A stretch of 64,000 nucleotides of DNA from Nymphaea colorata (lineage: Eukaryota; Streptophyta; Magnoliopsida; Nymphaeales; Nymphaeaceae), in the NCBI RefSeq assembly GCF_008831285.2, contig NC_045138.2, positions 23,595,934-23,659,933 of the forward strand, read 5' to 3'. Position numbers and translations under genes: made by a program. Every line of letters begins with the position of its first letter. The stretch's first letter is position 1. The notes under the pieces are model-generated. The model did no database searches, had not been told where the DNA came from, and was given only the letters and a program-made list of their open reading frames with translations. Positions 1-11,262 of this stretch are shown piece after piece.

Positions 1-46
1 TAAGAAATACCAAGTTTGTCCAAATTAGTTATATTCGAGGCATTTA

Positions 47-341
47 GGGGTGCATTTGATATTCTTGGATTTGAGCTCAGAGATTTATCTGAAATCTATT
101 TTATGTGGTGCTTACAGAGTAAACAAACACTGGATTTCACTACTATGTAAGAAAAAGGATTTGCGATCCTCATTATTTGTCCAAAACCTTAACTTTGAGG
201 CAGATGAGAGAGGGTCTGATCTCAAATCCTCGGATATGAGTTCCCCAGTGATCTCAAATCCTAGGGTGATCTCAAATCCTCAGATATAAGATCCCGAGTG
301 ATCTCAACTTGGATCTGAGATGAGAGGTAACAAATGCCCCC
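47..341. mobile_element. Tourist-like (PIF/Harbinger) MITE
   Basis: A 295-bp element with imperfect terminal inverted repeats: the left end reads GGGGTGCATTTGAT and the right end, reverse-complemented, reads GGGGGCATTTGTT. It is flanked by TTA on both sides (44-46 and 342-344), the 3-bp target duplication typical of PIF/Harbinger insertions. The interior repeats the phrase 'ctcaaatcctc' several times and has no convincing coding potential; the 79-codon open frame over it is ascribed to the element. A PIF/Harbinger transposase remnant lies at about 22.8-24.2 kb in this window, but a direct relation is not shown. Confidence 0.75.
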
Positions 342-344
342 TTA

Positions 345-1474
345 TGGCTTTTAGGACCCAAACATAGTGAGGACTAGGTGTCAACCTAGTTCTGAACATC
401 AAAGTAGATGAATTGGACCCCAAAAACCCATTCCCAAGCCAAGATCAATGAATTTCTTGATTAAATATTTCAGGATTTGGTTTTAGAAGCAGGTTATATC
501 TAGGGTTTCCCCAAAGGAACTTGATGATTTTTAATACATTTTGAAAGGAAGTTTCTCCAAATACTATGGGCAGCTTCTCTAGTTGGGATATATTAGAAAT
601 GAGTGAGGAACTATGAAATCATCTTGAAATAGGAGTCGAAGGGTCTAATTGTTTTCCTTCACATTGATTTTTAATTATGATATACTTCTTCCATTTAGAA
701 TAACATTTTTAGGGTTTTAGCTTCCATTGAGTATTTTCATTCTTTTTTTTCACGTTCTAATTACATTAGATTTCACTCTGCTTTGCTTTGCACTGTCGTC
801 CAAGTCCAACATAGCCAATCAGGTTTTCTTTTAATTGAATTTTGTTTTATTTAATCATTGTTGATTAATTTCTTGTTATTTCTGCCACTACGAGTTACTC
901 TCCAATATATTAGGTGATCTTCAGTCTTTATCATGTTTTAAATCTGTTCCAAGTAGTCTTAAATGGGTTTCTGAAGAGGGCACTAGCTACATAAAAGCTG
1001 TCTTTGTTTTGTCGGCTAAATATGGTTAGCTTAAATTGTTAGATATGAGTATTAGAATAGAGACTATAGCATTATATGTGCTTAATTATAATTTAATTTG
1101 GTTTAGCTCTTAAAACTACTATCCAAATTTACCTGTCTAAAATTAAACACGATAGCTATCAATAAAGACTTAACTACAAACACACCATCACACAAAGAAG
1201 GACAAGGATGCAGCTGCAAGGAATGGAAACCTACCATTTCTTCAACAATAAATTAACAACTGAATTTCTCAAGCTGATAAGCCTGCTTAACTTGATGGAA
1301 CACCCTCATATTCATCATCTTGCTATGAAAGTCAAGACAAGAACAAGGTAGACCACATCGCGTGGGGGAAACAGAAATCAGAAGGTTGACTTGCCACTCC
1401 CATTCCCTAACGTAAACAGTCTATCATTACAGACATGTTTAAGGTAAAGAGCAAGGAGGTAGCAGTAGGGAAAT
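345..1474. other. AT-rich spacer, no gene seen
   Basis: No open frame of protein-like composition, RNA gene or clear repeat boundary is visible on either strand. Confidence 0.6.
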
Positions 1475-1841
1475 TAGGGATGTTCAATGAATCAAGCTAA
1501 CTTGGGCACCACTTGAATTTGCTCGATAAATTCGAATTGAACTCGATTCATTTATTAAACAAATTGAGTTCGAGTTAAGAAATGAATTCAATCACATAAA
1601 CAAGTTGAGCTCGAATTAAACGGGTTTGGCATGATTAAACTCGAAAAGGAGCATATACATAATATGTCCCACAATATTATCACTAAAGGTAGATGGTTCA
1701 CATGGATATGCATGAGTCCTCAGCTTGAGCTTAACAGTTTCAGTTTTTAGAGCTTGAGTGGAGCCAAGCTAGAGCCAATGAACTCGAACTCAGCTCGAGT
1801 TTTGTCTTAGGACACTCGGTCCAAGTTTATGAACAGCCCTA
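1475..1841. mobile_element. hAT-like MITE with perfect 8-bp target duplication
   Basis: The left end reads TAGGGATGTTCAATGAA; the right end reverse-complemented reads TAGGGCTGTTCATAAAC, so both termini share TAGGG(A/C)TGTTCA. The flanks 1467-1474 and 1842-1849 are both AGGGAAAT, a perfect 8-bp target duplication as hAT elements make. The 367-bp interior is full of degenerate GAGCTCGA-type words and carries no transposase. A diverged relative lies at about 14040-14382. Confidence 0.82.
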
Positions 1842-1849
1842 AGGGAAAT

Positions 1850-2874
1850 GCAATGAAGAAATGATTCTGGAAGGGACAGACCAATCAATGAGGGAGCAAG
1901 AAAATTAGATTCCATAGCTTTTTGTCTTTCCTGGCTTAAAACAATTTTGAAACCAACATGCAAAACAATACTAAACATAATAATTAAAAACAGTCAAACA
2001 TATTTTTTATTTGCATCCCAAATTTTTTTTGGTTTTTGGAATGCTTCAGAAAATTAGTTTTCATAGGAAAAAGGAGACTCGCCCATTGGTATGGGGATTG
2101 GCTATTCCCAATTTCCCAGCGCCTTTACCAGAGGTAATGAATTTAAGGGCTAGGTTTATTCTTAATGCATTTTATTTTCACTTAAACATCTTTATCCTAA
2201 ATACAATGTGATGCTTGACAATAGTTTTTGAAAATTGATATCTAAAAAACTTTTGGATGAGAAATTTTTGAAGTATCATTTGAGAGAATAGACCATTTTG
2301 ATTTGATAGACTTTTGAATAAAAAAATCTTCACAAGTATTATTTGAAAATCTTTGGAAACCAATGTTGATATTTGAAAGATTTCTTTTGGAATCAATTTA
2401 GTGTTGCACTAAAATCTTAAGTATGTTTGAAATTTTACTCTAATTTGGTTACTACCTAACTAGAGTTCTATCTCATCTTGCTTTAAGTTCTTTTAAAAAG
2501 TGTTTGTGGTTATTTATGAATGTCATGAGTGATTGTGAATGCATTGATTATACATGCTTGAAAATAAATCGTTCATTCTTACCATAACATTCATGTAAAA
2601 ACATTCATACCATCAAATGCATCTAGATTTCCTACACTTGCTTGCATATCCTCCATCATTTTATCAAAAATATTCTTGTAAATAAAAATATTTTTGAAAG
2701 TGAAGTGACATTGTAGACCATCAACTATGATTCCAACATTAGATCATTACTTGAGTTTTAGTCTTAATGAAGTCGATAAATGATAACCAAAATTTTTAGG
2801 CCTTAGAAAAGAGACATTTGGAAGAGTGAAAGAGAAAAAAAAGAAAGCGGGAGAGGGAATGATTTTAGAGAAAA

Positions 2875-2928
<54 letters not shown>

Positions 2929-3494
2929 TTTGTAAAAAATGATTTTAAGCCAAAAAAGAGAGAAACAAAGAAATTTTAGAGACGGAAAGAGAGAGATAGA
3001 GAAAAAGATTTTAGAAAGAAAGAGAGATATACCCATATGTATATATTTACATATATAAAAAGTTGATAAAAAAAATTTAAATCGAAGATAGAGAGAGAAA
3101 AAAAATTAAAAAAAGAAAAGACACACACACACACACATATATATATATTAAAATTAAAATCAATATATAACTTTGAGCATTTCCAACTTCGATGTTTCTG
3201 TATAGGCCACAGAGGAACTTGAGCTCATGCAAGAGCCTAGGAAATATATAAGCATGTTAAAATAATAGTCATTTCATTACAAGGAAACCTATTTATACCA
3301 TTGTTGGGTATGGAAGAAAATCAAATATACATAAGGTGGAAAGTTAAAAACGTGAGAGAGTTATCCTTGAGATCCCTACTCGGGTGATTAAGAGAAATAA
3401 TCAGTACTAAACGTAAGAATGTTATGAAAATGCATTTTAACATATACATATTCGCAAGGGTTTTTATAGGTTGGACAAATCTTAACCTCAAAAA
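1850..3494. other. AT-rich spacer with microsatellites
   Basis: No gene recognised. The stretch contains the (AT)n tract at 2877-2926, purine-rich GAGA/AAAG runs from about 2820 to 3120, and a short (AC)n(AT)n tract near 3121-3148. The segment 3160-3494 directly abuts the truncated copia LTR and does not match the other LTR. Confidence 0.55.
2877..2926. repeat. (AT)25 microsatellite
   Basis: An uninterrupted run of about 25 AT units. The flanks AAATG and CATTT are themselves complementary, so the tract can fold into one hairpin. Confidence 0.95.
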
Positions 3495-3796
3495 TTAACA
3501 CCTATGTCCTCTCTCTCATATATACATTCAGTTGTGTATATTATGAGGTTCCACAATAATATTTATATGAATTACATTACAACCGTAAGCCATCATTTGG
3601 CTTTACAAGTGTAGCATTTCTTTCTTTATTTGGTTGATTTTTACCGTTGTCACGCTTTTCTTCAAATGAACCGTTGGTGGAATGATCTTGGTTGCCTTCA
3701 CCCATTGATTGTTTTCCATATTTGTTGCCATGTGTATTGCCTTGCATGAGAGTTTCTTGCCTTGAATTGCCGTGTGGCTTACCATGTGTCTCAACA
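3495..3796 (-). repeat. copia 3' LTR, outer end truncated
   Basis: Matches 8120-8406 almost end to end, with small indels (for example an extra 12 bp or so near 3600). On the minus strand it starts TGTTGAGACACATGG directly after the polypurine tract. Similarity to the other LTR stops at about 3495, where unrelated sequence begins, so about 70 bp of the LTR 3' end is missing or replaced. Confidence 0.85.
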
Positions 3797-3805
3797 TCCC
3801 CTCGC
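3797..3805 (-). other. polypurine tract of the copia element
   Basis: On the minus strand the sequence reads GCGAGGGGA immediately before the LTR start TGTTGAGACA. This is the expected plus-strand primer position for copia elements. Confidence 0.75.
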
Positions 3806-3829
3806 AAACCCAAGGGTCCAGGAACGACA

Positions 3830-4160
3830 CTGAGTTTGAGTTGTAACTCTTGAAACCGAGTGGTCGGTAGTGGCTTGGTAAGAATATCAGCAATCTGATG
3901 TGAAGATGGGACATGTTTAACAAGAAGTTGGCCTTTGTAAATTTGATCTGGAATAAAATGAACATCCAACTCAACGTGTTTACTCCATGAGTGAAAAACT
4001 GGATGACCTGCCATGTAGGTTGCACTGACATTGTCACACCATAGGATTGAAGTAGAGGGAAGTGAGATGAATAATTTTTGCAATAAATATTGGATCCAGA
4101 CACATTCTGCAGCTGTATTGGAGACTGAGCAATACTCAGCTTCTGAGCTAAACCTAGCAA
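3830..4160 (-). pseudogene. copia RNase H domain remnant
   Basis: The minus-strand frame 4083-3577 contains the copia RNase H signature WCDNVSATYMA followed by HVELDVHFIPDQI and HQIADILTKPL, the usual C-terminal part of the copia polyprotein. The open frame then runs through the polypurine tract into the LTR, which is not coding by family expectation. Upstream the matching sequence (from about 4160) lies in another frame, so at least one frameshift separates it from the RT domain. The CDN aspartate and the H of the HIELDxHF-like stretch are present. Function is lost at the level of the whole element. Confidence 0.85.
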
Positions 4161-4376
4161 TGGTATGTTGCTTTTTGAAGCTCCATGACAGAATATTTGG
4201 CTCTAAAAATATTGTATATCCTCTGGTAGATTTTCGATCATCAGGGCATCCTGCCCAATCCGCATCAGAGTAGGCCGATAAAGTGAGATCAGAAGAAGAT
4301 TGAATTTTGAGACGAAAGTGGATAGTGCCTTTGACATATCTTAAGATTTGTTTAACTACACTTCAATGGTCTAGAG

Positions 4377-5230
4377 TTATTGATACACTTTGTTTATGGC
4401 ATATGAGCTGTCCGGTCTGGTCAAAGTCAAGTTTTGTAATGCTCCTAGGATACTTCTATATTCAGTGGGATCGTGATATGTAGAAGCCGTCCCTTGAGCT
4501 AGAGGCTTGGACGTTGACATGGGAATTGGAGCAATCTTGGCACCTGCCTTGTTTATCCGGTTAAGCAGTTCAAGGCAATATTTTTGCTGACTTAAAAGAA
4601 GCTCATCATTGGTATAGTGTGCTTCAAGCCCTAGAAAATAATGTAGTCTTCCAAGATCTTTGAGAGAAAAATTTTGTCTAAGACTTGTTATTAAAGCTGC
4701 AATAAACTTGTTAGAGTTACCTGTAATTAAAATGTCATCAACATAGACAATAATAAAGATGATAATATGTTGATGCTTGTAAATAAATAGTGACGTGTCA
4801 GTTTTGGAAGTATGAAAACCATGTGAAAGCAAAGCATGACCTAGTTTTTGATACCAAGCTCTAGGAGTTTGCTTGAGTCTATAAATAGCTTTTTGAAGTT
4901 TACAAAACCAGGTGGTTGTTCTATAAAAACATTTTCATTGAGTTGTTCATGAAGAAATGCATTGTGTACATCTAATTGGCATACTTCCACTTGAAAGAGA
5001 TGGCAAGAGCAAGAATCGTTATGATAGTTGTTGGTTTGACAACTAGACTAAAGGTCTTGAAGTAGTCAATGCCTTCTTCTTGAGTATACCCTTTAGCTAC
5101 TAATCGTGCTTTGTGGCACTCTATAGACTCATCTGCTTTATGCTTTATTTTGAAAACCCATTTGCATCCAATAATATTAGTCTGGGGTCATGGGACAAGA
5201 ACCTAGGTGTGGTTCGAGATGAGGGCTTTG
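4377..5230 (-). pseudogene. copia reverse transcriptase remnant
   Basis: The minus-strand frame 4832-4377 (151 codons) contains VYVDDILITG, the copia YVDD catalytic motif, followed by SLKDLGRLHYFLGLE and PTEYRSILGALQNLTLTRPD, all standard copia RT features. The more N-terminal part lies further right in other frames: a DVHNAFLHEQLNENVF stretch is readable near 4900-5000, corresponding to the conserved aspartate block. Frameshifts near 4833 and in-frame stops show decay. The catalytic aspartates survive, so decay looks random rather than targeted. Confidence 0.88.
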
Positions 5231-5232
5231 TA

Positions 5233-6403
5233 TTATGAGAGCATAGCATTCATCCAGTTTGGGTCTGACTTGGCTTGGTGACATGTTTTGGGTTCTTGTT
5301 GAGCGATTTTTTGGCTAACTAGTGTCACAGGTAGAGGGTGGCAAGTAGAGGTAAACACTTTAGGTACTCGAATCCCATTCATAGATCGAGTTACCATAGT
5401 GTGAGTCTTTACAAATGGAATAGGGTCAGTGGAAGATGGTATTTCTAGATCTATGGGTAGACTCGTTTCTGGTTCATTTGGAGAGTTTTGGGTTCGGTCG
5501 TGGTCTGAATCTATTCTCTCACTAGTTGATATAAAAGGAGGTTGTGCATATTGAAGAACTTTCTCTTGCATAGGTTTGTCTTGTAAAAGAATAGGCGTTG
5601 GCACTACTATAGGGATGGGTTTTGATGGCATCGAAGAGGTAGAAGAGTTTTGCGGAGGCTTATTACTAAAGGGAAATTGATTTTCACTAAAAACAACGTG
5701 CCTAGATATCAAAGTTTTGCCACTTTTCCTATTGTAACGCAAATATCCTTTTTGTTTATTGCTATACCCAATGAAGACATGTTCTTCAGATTTGAAATCT
5801 AATTTATTTTTGCGATAATCTTTCAAATATGGAAAACATGAGCAACCGAAGACTTTATGAAATTTGTAGTTTGGCGGACTGCTATATAATTTTCAAAAGG
5901 ACTTTTACAGCCTGAAATATAAGAAGGAAGTCGATTTATTAAATACACTGCAGTAGCGAAAGCACTAGACCCAAATCGTTGAGGCATGTTTGAATGACTT
6001 AGTAAACAAAGACCAGTTTCTATAATATGTCTATGCTTGCATTTTCAATTACTCCATTTTGTTCATGTGTGTGTGGACAAGATAGTCTATGTGAAATTTC
6101 AGCACTATCAAGAATGCATTTTACAGCCATATACTCACCAACACCATCAGACTGAAAATATTTTATTTTTCTATCAAATAAATTTTCTACTTTGCTTTTG
6201 AAGTCCTTAAATGCAGCAACAACATCAGACTTATGTACTAAAAAATAGATCCATAAGAACTTAGTATAAGCATCAATGAAATGAACATAGAATCTATATC
6301 TATCAAAGCTTAAGATAGGCGCAGGGTCCCAAACATCAGAATAAATCAGTTCTAGGGGTCTTAAAATTAAATGAGTTGAATCAGAGAAAGGAAGAGCATG
6401 CAA
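5233..6403 (-). pseudogene. copia integrase remnant
   Basis: The frame 6403-6020 carries the integrase core: SDVW (first Asp), YFQSDGVGEY (second Asp) and HEQNGVIE (Glu), the D,D,E triad of the family. A separate frame 5826-5233 holds the C-terminal part (VFIGYSNKQKGYLRYN, then the RHVVFSE block) and a Ser/Pro-rich linker leading towards RT (ending DPNWMNAML). The two pieces are separated by about 190 bp containing a frameshift or stops. By family knowledge this enzyme joins element cDNA to host DNA in the nucleus. Confidence 0.88.
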
Positions 6404-6442
6404 TTTGCCACGTTGGCAATCACAACAAATAGAGTTTGTAGT

Positions 6443-6976
6443 CTATCTATAATAAGGTAAACCAAAACGCTGCACGACTTGGCGAATAGTCCGATAGGCT
6501 GCATGTCCCAACCGGTTGTGCCTCTGGTCGATGGATGTCTTTTCTCCTAAACAGACATCTTTATTCTTGCATAGTTGTTTATTTGAAGTGCTTTCATCAA
6601 ACAAGAACCGAAAGAGTCCATTATGACTCACCCCTTGAAAAAGCTTCTTCCTTGATACTAAGTCATTTACAATGCAAACATTAGGGTAAAATTCCATGAA
6701 CACATTATTATCATTAGTAAATTTGTGCACAAAAATGAAATTTTTTGTGATATCAGGAACATGTAATATGTTTTTCAAAAGAAAACTAGATCCATTGGCA
6801 GAAAAGTAGGAATAATCAATATTGGAAATTGGCAAACCTGAACCATTGCCCACCCATACGCTTTCTTTTCCTTTGTATGGAGAATGAGTCCCAATGGAGC
6901 TTAGATCATTGCACACATGATGAGAGGCACCCAAATCTGGGTACCACGCAGCGTTGTCTACAGCAGTAGAGTCCAT
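6443..6976 (-). pseudogene. copia protease and GAG-pre-integrase remnant
   Basis: A 177-codon minus-strand frame. Near its start it reads WYPDLGASHHVCND; copia proteases have D-S-G-A(S/T) here, so the active-site block is D-L-G-A-S with the Ser replaced by Leu. At its end it reads RHNRLGHAAYRTIRQV, the GAG-pre-integrase HxRLGH motif that precedes integrase. The downstream zinc-binding CC of the integrase N-terminus falls in another frame. Confidence 0.85.
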
Positions 6977-7057
6977 ACGTAGAGAATGAGGTGGCGAATG
7001 GACTTTAGATGTTGTTGAGGAAGTCGATTACTTGCCACTGGGTTTTATAAGTTTAAA

Positions 7058-7830
7058 ACAAGTCTTTGCACTATGACTTGGTTTGTCACAATATTGACAG
7101 ATCACTCGCCCCTTATTGAACTGACGTCCTTCTCCAGCATTGTTGTATTTATTCCTTGGTTTTCCATTGATCTTGGACTTGGAAAATCATATTTGCTAAC
7201 ATAATTGATTGATGTGAGACCATTATCTACATTTTCATTTTCATTTTCTCCAAGTTGAGTCTCATGAGAAAGTAATAGGCTGTGAAGTTCAACCAATGTA
7301 AGAGGATCACTATGAGTGGCAATGGATATTTTGAAAGCAGAGTATTCATTGGGCAGAGCACAAAGAATATGTAACATCAAATCATCTTCAGCTATTGGTT
7401 TGGATGCCATCTTGAGTTGATGGTTGATCATATTGGCTTTCTAGAACAGTTCGTCAATAGAGCTAAAGTCTTTCTTTAGAGTGACAAGTTGTTCTTTTAG
7501 TTGCATTACTTTATATCTAGAGTGAGCATCATAAATATTCTTCAACACATACCACACTTGATAAGATGTTCTCAGTCTAATAACTTGTGCATGCACAAGC
7601 TCAGATAAAGATGATATAGTCTAGCATAATAATAATTGATCTAATCTCATCCAATCAATATATTGTGGATTTATAGAAGTCATACCTTCTCCTTCGCCTT
7701 GACTAACGATGTATTGCAGAGGACACTTCCTTGATCCATCCACAAATCCAAAGAGATTATATGTATTGTGTAATGGAAAAAATTGATTTTCCCATAGCAA
7801 AAAATTCTCAGCCATGAGTTTTACCAAGAG
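7058..7830 (-). pseudogene. copia gag remnant with CCHC zinc knuckle
   Basis: The N-terminal piece (frame 7827-7621) reads NFLLWENQFFPL ... LFGFVDGS ... QYIDWMRLDQLLL, typical of copia gag. The next piece (7431-7102) reads IAEDDLMLHILCALPNEYSAF and LTLVELHSLLLSHE, the UBN2-type gag block. At 7099-7058 a perfect CCHC knuckle is readable: CQYCDKPSHSAKTC. The pieces are in different frames with stops between them. Gag would coat the element RNA in cytoplasmic particles. Confidence 0.87.
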
Positions 7831-8033
7831 GTAGTGCTGGAGACTCGTTGGAGAAGGAGCAACTTGTAAAAAAGTTGAGCTGAAATGTTTCGTGGTTCAG
7901 CAGACTTTGCGGATGATGAACCTGATGATGCACTAGATGTTGCCATTGTATGGGAGAACAAGAGACGATTGAGTAGTTTCAACAAAGGCCAAAGGTACAT
8001 GAAGACCCAGACAAATTAGTCCCTTAGGACGAT

Positions 8034-8045
8034 AGCTCTGATACC
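8034..8045 (-). other. copia primer-binding site
   Basis: On the minus strand the sequence reads TGGTATCAGAGC, complementary to the 3' end of initiator tRNA-Met, just inside the 5' LTR. This fixes the LTR inner edge at about 8046-8050. Confidence 0.88.
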
Positions 8046-8047
8046 AT

Positions 8048-8406
8048 ATCAAAACTTGATATTTTGGTAAAGAGAAAGAGGAATAAGAAAGGAAATTTTG
8101 ATGTATAGAGGTTTGGTGATTAACACCAATGTCCTCTCTCTCATATATACATTCAATCATGTATATTATGAGGTCCACAATAATATTTATATGAATTACA
8201 TTACAACGATAAGCCATCGTTGAGCATTTCTTTCTTTATTTGGTTTATTTTTACTGTTGTCATGCTTCTCTTCAAATGAACCGTTGGTGGAATGATCTTG
8301 GTTGCCTTCACTCGTTGATTGTTTTCTATATTTGTTGCCATGTGTGTTGCGTTGCATGAGAGCTTCTTGCCTTGAATTGCCGTGTGGCTTACCATGTGTC
8401 TCAACA
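8048..8406 (-). repeat. copia 5' LTR
   Basis: About 359 bp, starting TGTTGAGACACATGG on the minus strand at 8406 and ending next to the primer-binding site. It is the more complete of the two LTRs and extends about 70 bp further at its inner end than the left copy. Confidence 0.82.
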
Positions 8407-8452
8407 GTTTTTTCAGCTTTTTTTTTTTATCAAGGAAACTTGTAAAATTTGT

Positions 8453-10150
8453 AAATAAAATTGCGCTCATAATGATCCCCAAGTTCAAAGGAGCTTTTAG
8501 AATTGAGGACTTTCACCGCATGGCCCTCTGCAATAGCCTCTATAATGTTATTGTCATGATCAAGGTTGCGAGAATGCAAAAAACCTATCTTGGATTGTGG
8601 GTAAATCTCAAGGACGCTTTGTTAAAGGGCAAGTAATCCAAGACCAGATTGGTGAGTAAATGAAATTATTTCCACTATGCAAAGTCGCAAGGAAAAGGCG
8701 GTAGGTCTGAAGTTAAATATTTCTAAGGCATATAATAGATGCTCGTAGGTGTTCATCAGTTACAGTTTAAGATGGCTAGGGTTCCACCCAGTCTAGGTGC
8801 AGCGTATTGTAGCATGTATTTCATCTAATTCTTATGAAGTCATTCTTAATGATAGCAGGGGTCAAGGCTTTGTGGCGAAACGGGATCTGTGTCAGGCCGA
8901 ACCATTATCTCCTTATCTCTTCATTCTAATAATGAAGGTCATTAATAGAAGTTTGATCCATTGTAACAGCAATCACCTGATTCAAGTGCCTAGATGCCTT
9001 GTCCAAATTGAGGATCTCAAGTGCCTCATGTTTGCCGATGCTTTTTTGGTCTTCAGTACAACTACCCATGAATCTCTGAGGAATGTTAAGACTCATCTAG
9101 AAGACACTGAAGCCAAAGGTGGTCTGGCTATCAACTATGCTAAATCATCATTAGTCTACTTCAATGTTAGCATTGGAGGAGTTGGCCCATCTAGGAGGAT
9201 GGAGGCAAGGCTATCCAACCTTCCTTGGGCTTCCTCTGTTTGCTGCAAAGATCACTGAAAGCTCCTATCTTACACAGCGCATATTTGTGTAATCAAACAT
9301 AATTTGTCTTTCTTGTTAGTATAGCGGATGCTTGCTTTCAGGATACCCAAATATGTCCTTGATAGGCTTATGGCCAACTTTTTATAGACTGACAAGGATG
9401 GGAAAAAAGGTATCAGGCAGATTTCTTAGAAGACTCTGAGGAACCCAATGGAGGAGGGAGGGGTAGACCTGAAGCCATTGGAACCCTTTAATATGGGCCT
9501 GCTCCAATAACAACTCCCTACTTGCTGCTTGGATAGAAAGGAAGCGTTTAAACAAAGTCCAAAGTCTATGGACCCTCAAGAGTCCATGGCACGGGTCATG
9601 GTGCTAGAGCCGTTTTGGGTGGGCATGGGGTAAAGTAAACGATAAAGTTATGTAGAAGGCAGGAAATGGTAGAAGGATAAGAATATGGATAGACAGGTGG
9701 AGAGAAGATGTTCTAGTTCATTGTATTATTAGAGAAGTCTATAGTGCCATTGGGAATCAAATCAATGTGACCATTGATGAGGCCAAATGGCTTAGCCAGG
9801 AGTTCAGATAAGCTGATCCTTTGATGAGGGGAGTGGTTGATCAGCATTGGAACATGCTTGCAAAAGATAAGCTTGCGAGCTGCTCCACTCTTCTGAAGAG
9901 CTTGTATGCTAGAGGCTTTTGGAACTATGTGAGAGTAAAAGCTCTTGCCCAAAAATGCATATCAAAGTCTGGAATTCGAACTTTCCAGCAAGAGCAAATT
10001 GGGCCTTGTTTCTCTCCTACCACTCAACTTCTCGTGCAAGACAAGGTTAAGAAGCATGGATTTCAGCTTGCTAATTGCTGCATTCTTTGTGGCAAGGTGG
10101 AAGAAAGTAATGAGCACCTCATAATAAAATGTAACGTGGCACAAAATCTG
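8453..10150 (+). pseudogene. LINE (non-LTR retrotransposon) reverse transcriptase remnant
   Basis: Plus-strand fragments in several frames line up with plant LINE ORF2. At 8470-8575 the frame reads IPKFKGAFRIEDFHRMALCN, the RT entry block. At 8797-9258 it continues with QAEPLSPYLF (8893-8922; the family has QGDPLSPYLF) and FADAFLVF (9031-9054; the family has FADD, so a catalytic Asp is lost). At about 10076-10134 there is a zf-RVT-like cysteine block, CCILCGKVEESNEHLIIKC. No endonuclease domain is visible upstream; the copia element begins 50 bp to the left. Stops and frameshifts make it non-functional. Confidence 0.83.
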
Positions 10151-11250
10151 TAGAAGAAAGTAGTCACAGTTTTTGGAAGGACTCGTGTTCCATGCCAGAT
10201 CATCTGCAGCGAGTTTCAATACTGGCACCTATCTAGCATCACACCTATCTGGATGCATAAGTTCTGGCTTGCTTCCTTCAATTTAGTAATTTGAAAGTTC
10301 TAAAGCACCAGGAACAGGGTGGGTCATGACATTTCTCTAGTCCCTAGTAACGAACAGATTTTCTCTAAAGTCTGGTCCTCTTGTAGAGATGTCTACAGCT
10401 CCAAAAGCAAATCGAAGGAGGAAACAGAACTATCAAAAATATGTCCTAGGACTATATTCATTTGCCAGGGAAGACTAGAGAATGTCCCAGCGCTTAATTG
10501 TACAATTCACCTATTCACTTTCAGAACTCGTTGAAGGAGGCTCATTGTGGCCTGTTGGTGGAACAAAGAAGAGAGGGCATTGGTGAACAGCTATCTTCCA
10601 AGCTCAGAAGGTGAGCAGAGGGCAGATATGGAACTGTTGAAGGAGAGATGGTGTCTTAGAGGGATCAGGAAAACCATGCTCACCATTGTATCCAATATCA
10701 GCAGATGGAAAAGACACATGAAGAGTAGGCTTGAAGGAATGATGCAGAGCAGAACCAGGCCAGTCATGTACCTGTTTCTACTTCCTCACCTCAAGCCCCA
10801 CCTTCGTGTTTCAGTGCATATCATGAGTCTTCAGCCATGGAATCCCCTCTAGATTTGGAGCACAGTCGAGATGAGGTGCCTCTGCATAGATACTCGAGAT
10901 GCACGAAGGGACTACCTCAACGAGCATCTATCCCTTCATCAGCTTAGATTACTCGAATTGTGATTTTCGATTATATATTGTTTTGAAATCCATTTCATAC
11001 TTATGTTCAGTTTGTATCTGTATATCTGGAGCAATTCAAATTCGGGGTATGTGTTCAGGACCCAACCCATTACTTTCTTTCATCCATATAAATGGGCGAC
11101 AACTTATTTTGTGGAGTTGGCAAAGCTAAAGAAAAAGTGAATGCTCTTTTAAATGTTTTGTCTTTCCCTTTACATTGGTTGTTGTATTGCATCTTTACAT
11201 TTACTTCGAAGGTTCAGATTATCGTTTCAGCAAGCAGAGCTTGCATCAAT
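10150..11250 (+). other. Unassigned stretch ending in a probable gypsy LTR end
   Basis: Several open frames of 70-100 codons occur on the plus strand (10319-10534, 10547-10852, 10899-11129) but none is recognisable. The right-hand few hundred bases probably belong to the 5' LTR of the gypsy remnant because a primer-binding site starts at 11251. No second copy of this LTR is visible in the window, so its left edge is unknown. Confidence 0.35.
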
Positions 11251-11262
11251 TGGTATCAGAGC
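11251..11262 (+). other. gypsy primer-binding site
   Basis: TGGTATCAGAGC, complementary to initiator tRNA-Met, on the plus strand about 1.3 kb upstream of a gypsy-type gag. It marks the inner edge of a 5' LTR. Confidence 0.75.

Larger units (their letters stand above)
3495..8406 (-). mobile_element. Ty1/copia LTR retrotransposon, decayed
   Basis: A minus-strand element of about 4.9 kb. Reading 5' to 3' on the minus strand it has a 5' LTR (8406 down to about 8048), a primer-binding site (8045-8034), gag with a CCHC knuckle, aspartic protease, integrase, reverse transcriptase, RNase H, a polypurine tract (about 3805-3797) and a 3' LTR (3796-3495). The order protease-integrase-RT-RNase H is the copia order. 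Stops and frameshifts break the polyprotein into at least six frames, so it cannot be autonomous. The two LTRs are similar but clearly diverged, pointing to an old insertion. The 3' LTR lacks about 70 bp at its outer end, so no target duplication can be confirmed. Confidence 0.93.

Noticed and set aside
2747-2929. Frame encoding Ile-Tyr repeats
   Set aside because: It is simply the (AT)n microsatellite read in frame.
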